Shown in pieces: positions 1 to 10,019 of a stretch of 64,000 nucleotides of DNA. Made by a program: the position numbers and the translations under genes. How positions within the stretch are numbered: position 1 is the stretch's first letter; each line of letters opens with the position of its first letter. Below the pieces are notes generated by a model that was given only the letters and a program-made list of their open reading frames with translations, did no database searches and was not told the origin of the DNA. Origin of the DNA: Heliocidaris erythrogramma (lineage: Eukaryota; Echinodermata; Echinoidea; Camarodonta; Echinometridae); the NCBI GenBank assembly GCA_025617745.1, contig CM046867.1, forward strand, positions 24,048,705 through 24,112,704, read 5' to 3'.

Positions 1-1215
1 TTGATTTGCGGCGTAACTTACGGGGATTCTGTACCCCAAATAAAACAACAAATGAATGAAGTATACAAAGCTAAATGTTTATATCGAATAGAAAATTAGT
101 TCGGCGCATAAATTACAAAGAATCTAATTATAAATTATGAAATGAATGAAATATACAACGCAAAATGTTTTTTCATCGATTGGAAATTGATTTGGCGCGT
201 AACTAATGGATACTATATAACTCCCAAAAACATGAAATGGATGAAATATACAACGCAAAATGTTTGTATCGAATAGAAAATTGGTTCGGCGCTTAAATTA
301 CAATGAATCTAAAAACCAAATGAAACAACAAATGAATTCGAAATAAGACGCAAAATACATATATCGAATCGAAAATTGATTTGGCGCTTAACTTAGGGAT
401 GATTATATGCAACCCAAATAAATTATGAAATGAATGAAATATACAACGCGAAATGTTTTTTCATGATTTGGAAATTGATTTGGCGCAAAAATACATTTAT
501 CGAATCGAAAATTGATTTGGCGCTTAACTTAGGCATGATATGCAACCCAACTAAATTATGAAATGAATGAAATATACAACACAAAACGTTTTTTAATCGA
601 TTGGAAATTGATTTTGCTCAAAAATACATCTATCGTATCGAAAATTTATTTGGGTGCTTAACTTAGGGATAATATACAACCCAAATAAATATATGAAATG
701 AATGAAATATACAACGCATAATGTTTTTTAATCGATTGGAAATTGATTTTGCTCAAAAATACATCTATCGTATCGAAAATTTATTTGGGCGCTTAACTTA
801 GGGATAATATACAACCCAAATAAATATATGAAATGAATGAAATATACAACGCAAAATGTTTTTTAATCGATTGGAAATTGATTTTGCTCAAAAATACATC
901 TATCGTATCGAAAATTTATATGGGCGCTTAACTTAGGGATGATTATACAACCCAAATAAATATATGAAGTAAATCAAGTATACAACGCAAAATGTTTTTA
1001 TTGAAATGAAAGTTGGCGCGTAATTTATGGGGAATCTACAACGGTAATAAAAGATGAAATGGATGAAGTATACAACGCAAAATGTTTATATCGAATAGAA
1101 AATTGGTTCGGCGCATAAATTACAAAGAATCTAAAAACCAAATGAAACAACAAAAAAAAATCGAAATAATACGCAAAATACATACATGTATATCGAATCG
1201 AAAAAAAAAAAAATT
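1..1215. repeat. Tandem repeat array, ~92 and ~135 bp units
   Basis: The stretch repeats a module built around ATGAATGAAATATACAACGC followed by AAAATGTTT, a T run, ATCGATTGGAAATTGATTT and a GGCGC motif. The anchor ATACAACGC recurs near 153, 248, 441, 573 (as ACAACAC), 711, 844, 980 and 1071. Spacing is about 132-138 bp in the middle and about 91-95 bp at the edges, so two unit lengths are mixed. The units around 640-775 and 775-910 are nearly identical, which points to recent local duplication. The array runs off the left edge, so its full size is unknown. A 65-residue minus-strand ORF inside it is a by-product of the repeat. Confidence 0.9.
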
Positions 1216-1239
1216 TCGCCAAACTTAAAAAAAAAAACG

Positions 1240-1294
1240 CTCAGTAAAGGGGTTAAGGGGCCCAGTTCCCCCCCCCCCCCGGATCCGCCAATGG
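1240..1294. mobile_element. hAT-like element end fragment with poly-C
   Basis: A C run (1268-1280) is followed by GGATCCGCCAATG. The same poly-C plus GGATCCGCCAATG junction forms the right end of the element at 25729-26064. No matching left end is visible here, so this is a solo end or a truncated copy. Confidence 0.5.
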
Positions 1295-1358
1295 CTTAAC
1301 CTACGCAACTTCAATTCTATTTTTCTGTAGGCCTATTTACTCGCTTTATTAGCTGCAG

Positions 1359-1512
1359 AGTGGAATTACTCAAGGATCATGTAGTTTCAATAGATTCCCC
1401 CGATTACACTCTCCTTGATGTGTCTCCAAATAATAACGATAGCGAGAAAACATTGAATAAAGAACTGGAAACATCGTCTAAACATGTTTACGCAAGTTGG
1501 CCTCAAATCACC
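1359..1512 (+). CDS. Candidate internal exon, protein unrecognised
   Basis: An open 51-codon stretch begins right after a plausible splice acceptor (TTATTAGCTGCAG, AG at 1357-1358) and stops exactly where a plausible donor, GTAGGT, begins at 1513. Read from 1360 it gives a polar, Ser/Asp/Glu/Asn-rich segment containing KDHVVSIDSPDYTLLDVSP and ending YASWPQIT. The open frame continues past the donor to about 1566. Codon use looks more protein-like than the surrounding repeats, and I see no repeat copy of it elsewhere in the window. I do not recognise the family and no partner exon was found nearby. An isolated open stretch of this length can occur by chance, so this is a candidate only. Confidence 0.28.
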
Positions 1513-2070
1513 GTAGGTCTTCTTAAACAAAATGCAGTCATATATTTAGTTTCCTACTTTTTATGATGTGGACAAAGGATACTTGTTTGGGGATTTTTAA
1601 TGAGTTTTCTGTCGTATCATGTGTGCACTTAATGTCAAATCCCCGAATTTTTTATGAGTACCCCCCCCCCCCCCACCCGGATATAGCATGCATGTATTGT
1701 TTGCCACTCACTTTCAGTTGGCGACCCTTTTTTGTTAAACGCTTCAATATTATATTCCTTTTTTCACTTTTAATTCAGTTTGAATATATCTTGTTTATAT
1801 AAACTGAATGTGCATGAGCCCCCCGTAATGTTGACGAGGCTGTAATGCTCGATGTTTGTGTGACGGCCTGTACATTTTCTGAAGAAGGGAGAACTGAAAA
1901 AGAAAAAAAGTGCAGGGACAATTACAGATCACGAAAAGCAAACTAGTCAAGATCATTTGTTAGTTATTTTACTACAGGTACAGGTATTGTGTCCTTAAGT
2001 TCCCATGCTGGGGGTGCAAAATTCCGAACATTTGTTGCATTATTCCGAAGGTTTGTTTATCCAAAGGTTC

Positions 2071-2242
2071 CAAGGCCGTACGCAGAATTTTTTTCCTGGG
2101 GGGGGGGGGGGGGGGGGGGGGGCAAGATGATCGCTTTCAATATTGGATCATTTAAAAGTCTAAAACCCGATTTTTAAAAAGTATGATTTTGAAATTTCTG
2201 GGGGCAACTGCCCCCCCCCCCCCCCCGCTGCGTACAGCCTTG
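2071..2242. mobile_element. hAT-type MITE with perfect 8-bp TSD (copy 1)
   Basis: The 172-bp element begins CAAGGCCGTACGCAG and ends CTGCGTACAGCCTTG, a 15-bp terminal inverted repeat with one mismatch. It is flanked by perfect 8-bp direct repeats AAAGGTTC at 2063-2070 and 2243-2250, the target duplication length of hAT transposons. Inside are a long G run near the left end and a C run near the right end. It has no coding capacity. A second copy in opposite orientation is at 56971-57136. It landed in a low-complexity region rich in AAGGTTC and ATTCCGAA. Confidence 0.93.
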
Positions 2243-2540
2243 AAAGGTTCATAATTCCGAAAAAGGTTCATATTTGACCACAAAAGGACTGTCCCACATT
2301 AGGGTGATGTCATTTTTGCATAGCCGGGTCTACGATCTGGAGGCCAGAGTCCAACAGTTCGACAAGAAAAACGCCGTCAAACCAAATAGTCTAAAAAGTA
2401 AAATACAAGCATATTCAGGTCTGCTTCTTGACCTTCTTTATATTTCACCTCTTGATTTTTCACCTATATTCTCCTAGTATGCAGGTGGCATATTTTGCCT
2501 CTTTATTTTTTGTTCCTGACATCACCCATCGCGTGTTTAC

Positions 2541-2740
2541 CTCTGGCATTTTTCCCTCTGGCATTTTTTCCTCTGGCATTTTTTCCTCTGGCATTTTTTC
2601 CTCTGGCATTTTAACCTCTGGCATTTTTTCCTCTGGCATTTTTACCTCTGGCATTTTTTCCTCTGCCATTTTTACCTCTGGCATTTTTTCCTCTGCCATT
2701 TTTAGCTCTGGCATTTTTTCACCTGGCATTTTTACCTGGC
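2541..2740. repeat. 15-bp minisatellite, ~13 copies
   Basis: The unit CTCTGGCATTTTTTC repeats at exact 15-bp steps from 2541, with variants at the Cs and Gs. Because 15 is a multiple of three, both strands stay open: the plus strand reads SGIFS/SGIFT pentamers and the minus strand reads EKMPE/VKMPE pentamers. Those ORFs are repeat artefacts unless expression is shown. Confidence 0.95.
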
Positions 2741-2864
2741 ACCGCCTCTTCAGATCTTACTCAATCCATTTTAGATGATATTGCATGTCAACACCTCTAA
2801 CGATGTTTTAGAAACAGATGGATCATTTCTCTCATATTTTGTCAACGTATCAACGTAAATACAA

Positions 2865-3295
2865 TGTACAAGTAAACTTCCTTCAATATCATGGCTTGTG
2901 TTACGCTAATTCGATTTGGTTAAAAAGAAATTGAAAAAAGGTTGTTCACATATTTATCATTCTTTCTTAAAACATAATATAAAGGAATGTAAAAGTCTTA
3001 CAAAATGGAAACAGGAGTTTGACCTTGACAATATCATAATGGAGTTCTTAATACCAAAATTCCCTACCATTCAACTGTTGATATAAACACGAGGTGGTTT
3101 CAAATCCAGATACTGAATATAATTCTTTACATGAGAGATGCTTTGTTAAGATTTAAATTAGTAACAGATAACCCATGTACATTTTGTAATAACAGTAAAG
3201 GAACAATTATGCATATATTTTGTTCCTGTATTTATTCAAACGAAGTATGGTCAAACTTGAGCTTTGGCTGTCCCGTGATACTGTACACATTAAGC
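2865..3295 (+). pseudogene. Tx1/L1-like LINE ORF2 C-terminal remnant, 5' part
   Basis: From about 2865 the plus strand reads a LINE ORF2 C-terminal region: NFLQYHG, then KSLTKWKQEF, then after a frameshift near 3055 STVDINTRWFQIQILNI, then RDALLRFK and the zinc-knuckle CTFCNNSKGTIMHIFCSC. The RWFQ block followed by C-x2-C...H-x4-C is typical of Tx1/L1-type LINEs downstream of the reverse transcriptase. The copy is dead: a frameshift, no RT domain, and an inserted MITE at 3304-3463. The reading resumes in degraded form after that insertion. Confidence 0.72.
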
Positions 3296-3303
3296 TCATG
3301 GAC

Positions 3304-3463
3304 CAGTGCCCTATAGAGAGAGAGTCTGGCCAACTCGGTTTCAGTTGGGTAGCAACATGGCGTATATTCCTTTGTTATGCAAGCTTACATAACAAAGGAA
3401 TATGCGCCATGTTGTTACCCAACTGGAGCTGAGTTGGTCAGACTCTATCCATATACGGCACTG
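3304..3463. mobile_element. Foldback hAT-type MITE, 8-bp TSD TCATGGAC
   Basis: A 160-bp near-perfect palindrome. The arms start CAGTGCC and end GGCACTG and pair over almost the whole length around a small loop containing CAAGCTT near 3380. Perfect 8-bp direct repeats TCATGGAC flank it at 3296-3303 and 3464-3471, fitting hAT-type insertion. It interrupts the LINE remnant. Diverged relatives of the arm (GTTTCAGTGGGTA then ATATGGCAC) occur near 3882-3990 and 45750-45825. Confidence 0.93.
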
Positions 3464-3471
3464 TCATGGAC

Positions 3472-3690
3472 GTAATAATAGTGCCCTCAACTGTATTATG
3501 ATTGTAGTAAGGAAATAATTTTTTGCAGCCAAATGCAAAAACAGTTTGCCAGTTTTTGAACACATCATGTCAGCGATAAAATGTTATTATGATATGGAAA
3601 ATATATATGTAAACCAAATTTGAAAGAAAAGAAATTTATGAAAAAGTGGTTTCAGTTCACTAACTGTTTCTGATTATGGCCAAGTAAATC
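3472..3690 (+). pseudogene. LINE ORF2 remnant, 3' part after MITE insertion
   Basis: Weak but collinear continuation of the 2865-3295 LINE. The reading gives ALNCIMIVVRK near 3484 and KEKKFMKKWFQF near 3625-3660, resembling the extreme C-terminus of Tx1-like ORF2. Several stops and frame changes are present. The assignment rests mainly on position directly behind the MITE-split copy. Confidence 0.45.
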
Positions 3691-3881
3691 TGTAAGACTT
3701 TGAAAAGAATTTGCTATACATATAATTTATTTTTTGCAAATGTATGTTCGTATTGTATTTAAAATGGCTAAGAATATCATTTAGAAATTCTGCATGTATA
3801 CCTTTTCTTGTATATTTTTATGTATGATATATTTTAATAAAGGAACCCTTGTGAAAGACCTAAAAAGGAAGAGAAAAAAAT

Positions 3882-3990
3882 GTTTCAGTGGGTAGAAAAT
3901 AATATGGCACATAGTGCATTTCTTTCGTTGGGCAAGCAAATAGTGATGGGCCATATTAAGTTACTTCCCACTGTGAACGAGTTGGCCAAC
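3882..3990. repeat. Diverged relative of the 3304 foldback MITE
   Basis: TTTCAGTGGGTAG, ATATGGCAC and, at the far side, GAGTTGGCCAACC match segments of the 3304-3463 element and of 45750-45825. The ends are too eroded to define a boundary or target duplication. Confidence 0.45.
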
Positions 3991-4324
3991 CTCTGTGTAT
4001 AGGCTCTGGATCATTGTTTTGAACAGACGATTAGATAATCCATGAAAAAGTAATTTTGCATGTTTTCTAAACCTTGTTCATGTTGGAGTCGCTCTGCATC
4101 TCGTTTCCAGTTTGTGCTCCAGGCCAGGTGTCTATCTTTGGTGCGAAAAAAAAAATCCTTTTCAAACACGTCTGCTAGTTCCATGACAGAAGGCAATCGA
4201 TCGCTATCGAATAATCGTGATTTTGTGATAGTTTAAATTTGACAGGGGATTGTTTGGATGCACAGAAATCGTGCTCATCGGGTGTATACTGATGGCCGAT
4301 CTTAAATAATCGTGTTAAAATGAT

Positions 4325-4330
<6 letters not shown>

Positions 4331-4356
<26 letters not shown>
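4331..4356. repeat. (TC)n microsatellite
   Basis: An uninterrupted TC dinucleotide run of 13 units. Confidence 0.98.
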
Positions 4357-4718
4357 ACTTAAAGATTGCGTGAAACTTACTTTAGCATCTACAAGGTGAC
4401 TAAACTAAGGCTGACCAGATGAATACTTGTTTCCGCGTAATAATCATCAGACGACTTTGCTGACTTGGATTTTTACTTTGTCTAATCATATTTTATAACG
4501 GAGATTGTCTTTTATCACAGAGAGCATAACACTGCAAACTGATCGGTTGTCAACGGGACCTGATGTCAGATTATAGACTCTTTCACAATAATATATGCCC
4601 AAGGGAATTTACATAATGATTATGTTAACGATAACTTAATGAGAGACCCTGGTTGTCACAATGACTTTACGGAAGAAACAAGGTGGTTTCACAGGTAGCA
4701 TGTCGTTTTCCCGAAGGT

Positions 4719-4808
4719 CCGTTTACTCTAAAGGTTCGTAATTCCGAAAATGTAATAGGACTCTATTATCATTTTTTTGGAATTACGAACCTTTCGGAAT
4801 AACGAACC
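4719..4808. repeat. Small inverted repeat of the ATTCCGAA family
   Basis: AAAGGTTCGTAATTCCGAAA pairs with GGAATTACGAACCTTTCGG across a loop of about 30 bases. The same words occur around 2020-2280 (where the copy 1 MITE landed) and near 6340, so this is a dispersed low-complexity family. Confidence 0.7.
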
Positions 4809-4809
4809 C

Positions 4810-5660
4810 GTGCGACTCATGGTCCTCCTCGATCTACGCCACTTCTTATGCATATATGGATCACCCTGTTGTGCTAGGAATATATAGATTTATCCACTTT
4901 CAGTCCCAACACCTATAACTTTCCGCCCTATACACACCGCCTTTAGAATTATTAAAGGGCTATAAGCTCAATGGAGGCACCAGACGATGTAGTCTTGGGG
5001 GCATGGGGCATGGGGCATAGGGGCATCCCCTCTAATGCCCTCTGCTCCCCAAACTTATCATGTCTGTATGGAAACTGGAAATGTGTTTTGGGGTGATGGT
5101 TAAAACAAAATCATTATATTGCCGTCCCGGAAGCAAATTTTCGAGGGCTAGTGAAATCTATCTGTATCCATCCCCTCCTTCTTCTTTTCAAATCCAGATG
5201 CCGCCATTGCCAAAGAAGACTGGTTTATGACCCCAACGAACTTATCATTGTCTAGGTATATCTCACTAAGACCAAAGTTGCATGGAAATATGCATGGGGA
5301 AAAGTCGATCAGACGTTAGGAATGAAATGTTACCTTTCATAACCATGGGTACGTTCTGTTATAGGCCTGATTGAAGCTTATTATAATATTCTTACATGGT
5401 TGAAACATATTTTATGATATTCTTATTTGCTACAAAATGTCAAGTGGCAAGTGCAAACACTGACCGCAAGATGGAAACGTGCCTTTGTACGGTTACACTG
5501 AATGGCATTTGATCATGAATAGCACGTCATGCCAAAAACTCAATTAAACTCTAATGGCAAGGAACGTTATTCGTTTCTTAATATTGAAGAAGTCGACACA
5601 AGTTGGATCGTCTGGTGCTTGCTTTAAATTGAAATACCAAGCTAATCAGGAAGTTCGTTT
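4810..5660. other. No gene seen
   Basis: No ORF with recognisable protein similarity, no clear repeat boundary and no RNA gene. One word set (GGCAAGGAACGTT with CTTAATATTGAAGA) recurs near 6050-6285, suggesting an old local duplication of which the second copy received the SINE below. Confidence 0.5.
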
Positions 5661-5662
5661 GA

Positions 5663-5834
5663 GAATGGCGTATCCAGTATTGGATGAAGCCGGCGTAACC
5701 CCCCCCCCCCCCCCCGGTTTCGTTTGAAGGTTCATCATGGAACTTAATCAATACTCTTTGAAATGGGTCGATCTACAACACGAGGGCCCATATGTCTTAC
5801 GCCCTTCTGTTTAAATTTCTGGGCACGCCACTAC
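5663..5834. mobile_element. Possible hAT-like element, TIRs TGGCGTATCCAG
   Basis: ATGGCGTATCCAG at the left and CTGGGCACGCCACTA at the right form an imperfect inverted pair around a poly-C run (5700-5715). Similar GGCGTATCCAG words appear near 20855 and 20895. No clean 8-bp duplication is visible, so the call is tentative. Confidence 0.35.
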
Positions 5835-6104
5835 CTAAGATGAGAACAACCAGTCGATCATAATCATATAGATTAAGTGATTTATATAGGAACTAAAGAG
5901 TGGTCACATTAATTTTGTCCGATAACGATAACGAGATTTTCAATTAAAGGTACACCCTTGAACGTGTAAGTATACTCGAGTCCGTTAATAGTAGGGCAAA
6001 TCTAGGGTGTAACTTTAATTTTTTTAAATATAATTATATAAGACTGTAATGACAAGGAACGTTTCATTTCTTTTAATCTTTTTTTTCTTATATATTTTGA
6101 AACA

Positions 6105-6275
6105 CACTTACACACCTATTAATATGGCAAACACCATTTATTTAATGTACGATAAAAGAGCAATGTAGATAAAATGCCTTGTTCAAGGGCATAAGTGCCG
6201 CACCGGGGATCAAACCCACGACCCTCGCAATTTCCAATAGAGTGTTTTTAACCACTAGGATACGACACTTCTACT
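6105..6275 (-). mobile_element. tRNA-derived SINE, truncated
   Basis: On the minus strand a B-box-like GGTTTGATCCCCGG is followed by a conserved body reading GCCCTTGAACAAGGCATTTTA. The same head and body are in the better preserved SINE at 60835-61185 on the same strand. The L2-type tail of that copy is missing here. The B box is mutated, so this copy is probably dead. Confidence 0.75.
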
Positions 6276-6489
6276 TAATATTGAAGAGGTTGGAACAAAA
6301 ATGTCATAATCGTTATCGGACAAATGTACCCATTCCTTAATTCCGAAAGAAGGCCTGCGCTGAGTTGATTCTGTTTTCCTTTAAAATTCTTGAATGGTGT
6401 TTGAAGAATAAATGTCACAACTTGTCTTTACATTGTGGCCTCAGAAAAAATATCAGTATTCACGTGGCGAATCATATTTTGGGATGGGC

Positions 6490-6618
6490 TGGGGGGGGGG
6501 GGGGGTCGCAAAAGGAATGCAACATCTAATACTACTACATGTACTACTATTACTACTATTACAACTACAACTACTACTATTACTACTACTACTACTACTA
6601 CTACTTCTACTACAGCTA

Positions 6619-6650
<32 letters not shown>

Positions 6651-6762
6651 ACTACAATTACTACTATACTACTACATGTACTACTACTACTACTACTACT
6701 GAAGAGCATAATGTTTGCTTATGACGGTATTACTCATATTACTAATACTAATACTACATCTT

Positions 6763-6793
<31 letters not shown>

Positions 6794-6854
6794 CACTACA
6801 ACAACTACTACTACTACTACTACTACTACTATAAATTACTACTACTATTACTAT

Positions 6855-6898
<44 letters not shown>

Positions 6899-7013
6899 CT
6901 CCTCCTCCTACTACTCCTACTTCTACTCCTACTGATATTATTCCTACTACTATACTACTACTACTACTAATACTACTACTACTACTTCTTCTTCTTCTTC
7001 TACTACTACTACT
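6490..7013. repeat. (TAC)n/(CTA)n trinucleotide tract with G run
   Basis: A G run (6490-6505) precedes about 480 bp of imperfect TAC repeats with TGC, TTC and TCC interruptions. Long ORFs here encode homopolymeric Thr, Tyr or Leu in the three frames and are composition artefacts. The tract continues at 7736-7881 and 9111-9440; inverted-repeat elements and a LINE lie between the blocks. Confidence 0.95.
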
Positions 7014-7735
7014 ACACTCTTAGAAAAAATGGTGCTTATGGGGTACTCATTAGCTCCAAACTGGTGCCGGACTGAAAAGGTGTCTACAAGTTCCATTAAA
7101 AGGACCTTAGCCATTAGCCATTGAGCTTAGATTTCTCCACCTTTTGTTATGCGTATTAGTCTTTATCATAATCTGTAGATATTATTTAAACATGTACATG
7201 ATAATATCTATCTACATTCGTCATTTTCAAAATACTTTGGTTTGATACAAATTGTATAAATGTGTTCTATTGCATGTTGTTATAATTTATTGATTTCAGT
7301 TACTATGGATATATTGTATTTTTTTTCGAAGGACGATAAAATATTGCTCAAGAGTAGGCTACCTCTTTGCCAGTGCTCTGGGCGTTGTGACGTGCCACAG
7401 CGCCACAACTGGGCGCCCAGTGGCGTGAGCCTGTAAACCAAGCTGACGGGGCAGTTACAAATTGACTTGGGGTGCGGGTTCGAGCCCCGGTCACGTCTTT
7501 CGGATGGTGACGCTAAAGGTCGGTCCACACAGACGTAAATAATCATATCTGATTGATACACGTCTTAAAACGTCTTAAACTATTCATTCATTTTCTTTTC
7601 GTGATGAGCACCTTTAAAGGTGTCGATGAAAACCTTTTCAAAAGGTGCTTAGGGACACCCTAAAAGGTGGCACTGGTGTGGCAAATATAAGCACCTTTTA
7701 AAGGTGCTCAAACAAACCTTTTTTTCCAAGAGTGT
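7014..7735. mobile_element. TIR element (ACACTCTTAGAAA) inside the TAC tract
   Basis: Left end ACACTCTTAGAAAAAATGG and right end CCAAGAGTGT form terminal inverted repeats. GGTGC/GCACC words repeat inside both ends, for example AGCACCTTTTAAAGGTGCTC on the right. The element is about 722 bp and flanked on both sides by (TAC)n, so a target duplication cannot be told from the microsatellite. It contains a tRNA-SINE-like block at 7405-7560. The TIR is shared with 8898-9110. Confidence 0.75.
7405..7560 (+). mobile_element. tRNA-derived SINE-like block
   Basis: An A-box-like GTGGCGTGAGCCTG is followed by a clear B box GGTTCGAGCCCC (about 7477-7488), the split Pol III promoter of tRNA-derived SINEs. 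The 3' portion, GACGTAAATAATCATATC, recurs inverted near 54905. No complete cloverleaf can be drawn, so this is not a functional tRNA gene. Confidence 0.65.
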
Positions 7736-7841
7736 ACTACTACTACTACTACTCCTACTACTACTACTACTACTACTACTACTCCTACTTCTACTACTGA
7801 TATTATTCCTACTACTATACCACTACTACTACTATTACTAT

Positions 7842-7880
<39 letters not shown>

Positions 7881-7881
7881 A
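7736..7881. repeat. (TAC)n tract, second block
   Basis: Imperfect TAC repeats joining the right end of the 7014-7735 element directly to the LINE at 7882. Confidence 0.95.
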
Positions 7882-8897
7882 ACTCTAGAATTTGGACTTC
7901 CGCAGGGGTCAATAGCGGGACCCATAGCATATTCAATATATACTCTCCCTGTTGGTGACATCATTCGATATCATGGTATTAATTATCATCTTTATGCTGA
8001 TGACATACAATTATATATTTCTTTTGATCCTAAGACTCCTGGAGCTCTTGATAATGCCCTTGTTACACTTCAGAATTGTATATCAGATATAAGACAGTGG
8101 ATGGTGGTGAATAAGTTAAAATTGAACGATTCAAAGACTGAAATTTTAGTTGCTGCTTCTGCTTACAACCTGCGCAGTCTTCCAAATGTTCAGTTAGATG
8201 TTGGTGGCACACTCATAAGACCTTCAGAAACAATAAGAAACCTTGGTGTTAATTTTGATCCGTGTATGTCGATGTCACATCATATCTCTTACATCTGTAA
8301 AACAGTTACTTTTTATTTAAGGAACATTTCTAGAATCAGAAGGTTCGTCGATCAGTCTGCTTGTCACAATGCTGTCCGTTCTCTAGTTTTATCTCGTATT
8401 GATTATTGAAATGGGCTACTTTCTACGATTCCCTCTAATCAGTTGATTCGTATTCAACGATTACAAAATTGGGCAGCACGATTAATTTTACAAGTTTCTC
8501 GAGACCACCCTTCTCAACCACTCTTGAACTCACTACATTGGCTTCCTTTGAAGCAAAGAATAATTTTCAAATTACTCTTATTTGTCTACAAAATACTTAA
8601 TAACCAGGCTCCAGAGTATTTGATTAACTGTCTGAGTTTATACAACCCACTACTAAGGTCCGCCAGTGACCGTCTCCGCCTCACATATTCAGTAACTCGA
8701 ACATTAGCTGGTGATAGAACGTTTACTGTGTCAGCTTCAAAATACTGGAATAATTTGCCACTTTCTATTAGACAGTCTTCATCAGTAATAATTTTCAGAA
8801 AGGCACTAAAAACACATCGTTTTGATAGTTTATAGTTTGTAGATGATTTAATTTATTGTAAGCGCTTTGAGCCTAATGGGAAAAGCGCGTTATAAGT
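7882..8897 (+). pseudogene. L2/CR1-clade LINE 3' end, RT domain with one stop
   Basis: A reverse transcriptase of the CR1/L2 clade, cut off at its 5' side by the TAC tract. In one continuous frame it reads EFGLPQGS (RT motif around the PQG), HLYADDIQLY with catalytic YADD at 7993-8004, WMVVNKLKLNDSKTEIL, then the C-terminal block IQRLQNWAARLI and LHWLPLKQRI up to the stop at 8833-8835. The only lesion seen in the remaining part is a TGA at 8407-8409 at a position that in relatives is usually Cys, a one-base change. The short 3' UTR ends with TGTAAGCGCTTTG (8857-8869) and TATAAG, an L2-type tail. Low damage suggests a fairly young copy. Confidence 0.88.
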
Positions 8898-9110
8898 ACA
8901 CTCTTAGAAATATTGGGCAAAATTTTACCCAAATTTTACCCAACATGAGGGTCCTTATGAGTCCGACCAACTTTTGGGTAAACTTTACCAATTTCATTCT
9001 TATTTTTGACCAATGTTGGGTAAATGCATGTAAAAGTTGAGAAAGATTTAACCAACCTATGCCCAATCTTCTTTTACCCAGTGGCATTTACCCAACATTT
9101 CTAAGAGTGT
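8898..9110. mobile_element. MITE with ACACTCTTAGAAA TIRs
   Basis: ACACTCTTAGAAAT at the left and ATTTCTAAGAGTGT at the right are perfect inverted ends. The interior is rich in TTTTACCCA/TGGGTAAA and carries GAGGGTCC and CCGACCAACTTTTGGG, words found in the element at 59097-59346. It sits immediately after the LINE tail and before the next TAC block. No coding capacity. Confidence 0.88.
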
Positions 9111-9233
9111 AATAATAATAATAACTACTACTACTACTGCTGCTGCTAGTACTACTATATATTACTACTCATCCTCCTACTACTACTCTAACTATTCCTG
9201 CTACTGTATCGCAATGTGCTACTACTACTACTG

Positions 9234-9273
<40 letters not shown>

Positions 9274-9440
9274 GCCTATACTACTACTACTCCTACTACT
9301 ACTACTCCTACCACTATTCCTACTTCTCTTCCTCCTACTCCTCCTTCTACTACTACTTCTGCTACTAGCATTACTACTAGTACTACTCCTACTACTACTA
9401 CTACTACCACTACTACTACTGCTACTACTACTTCTATTTC
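9111..9440. repeat. (TAC)n tract, third block
   Basis: AAT repeats followed by imperfect TAC repeats with TGC and CCT variants. ORFs here are low-complexity artefacts. Confidence 0.95.
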
Positions 9441-10019
9441 CCTCATCCCTCTCGCCTTATATTATCACGTCCCTTATCTCTATGTGTGTCTGATATATCT
9501 CCCTAACCATAAATGATTTGCACATCCTAAGCAAATTGTGATAATATGCCCTTGAAGACCTATAATTTATAGTGCATGTAAAAGTGAACAAACTCATTAG
9601 AACCCTTTTTTTTTTGTTCTTGTCTGTTTTCTTCCATCGTCTTGTACTTATACTTCTCGCCTTCTTACGGTAAAATGGGAGAAAATGATTAATGGGAAAG
9701 CTTAATGAAATGTATCGCCTTCTCTATACCCGAATGACTCATTTACTATTGTAGAGCATTCATCACATGAGTCTAGCTAGCACCTCGAGTGTCTGTCGGC
9801 GAGACCTGGGGTAGGGTGGCGTGTTTACAAATCGTTTAATCTAGCGTACCGTTGACATTATTTTGTCATTTAGGGGAGTACTCTGTCATCCTACTCCAAG
9901 ATCGATGTCTCCCGCCATCTTGCTTTCTCTCACTCAACCCCTACCCCTTATAAAACATGAAAATCATCCCACCTTTCTTACTGCACGTAGTATGGGGAAA
10001 CTGAGGAAGGTGTCTTCAA
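9441..10019. other. No gene seen
   Basis: Mixed-composition sequence without recognisable ORF, RNA or repeat boundary. LINE coding traces begin at its right end. Confidence 0.5.

Noticed and set aside
6435..6935. 166-codon ORF (plus) and overlapping ORFs in other frames
   Set aside because: They are translations of the TAC microsatellite (Thr, Tyr or Leu runs).
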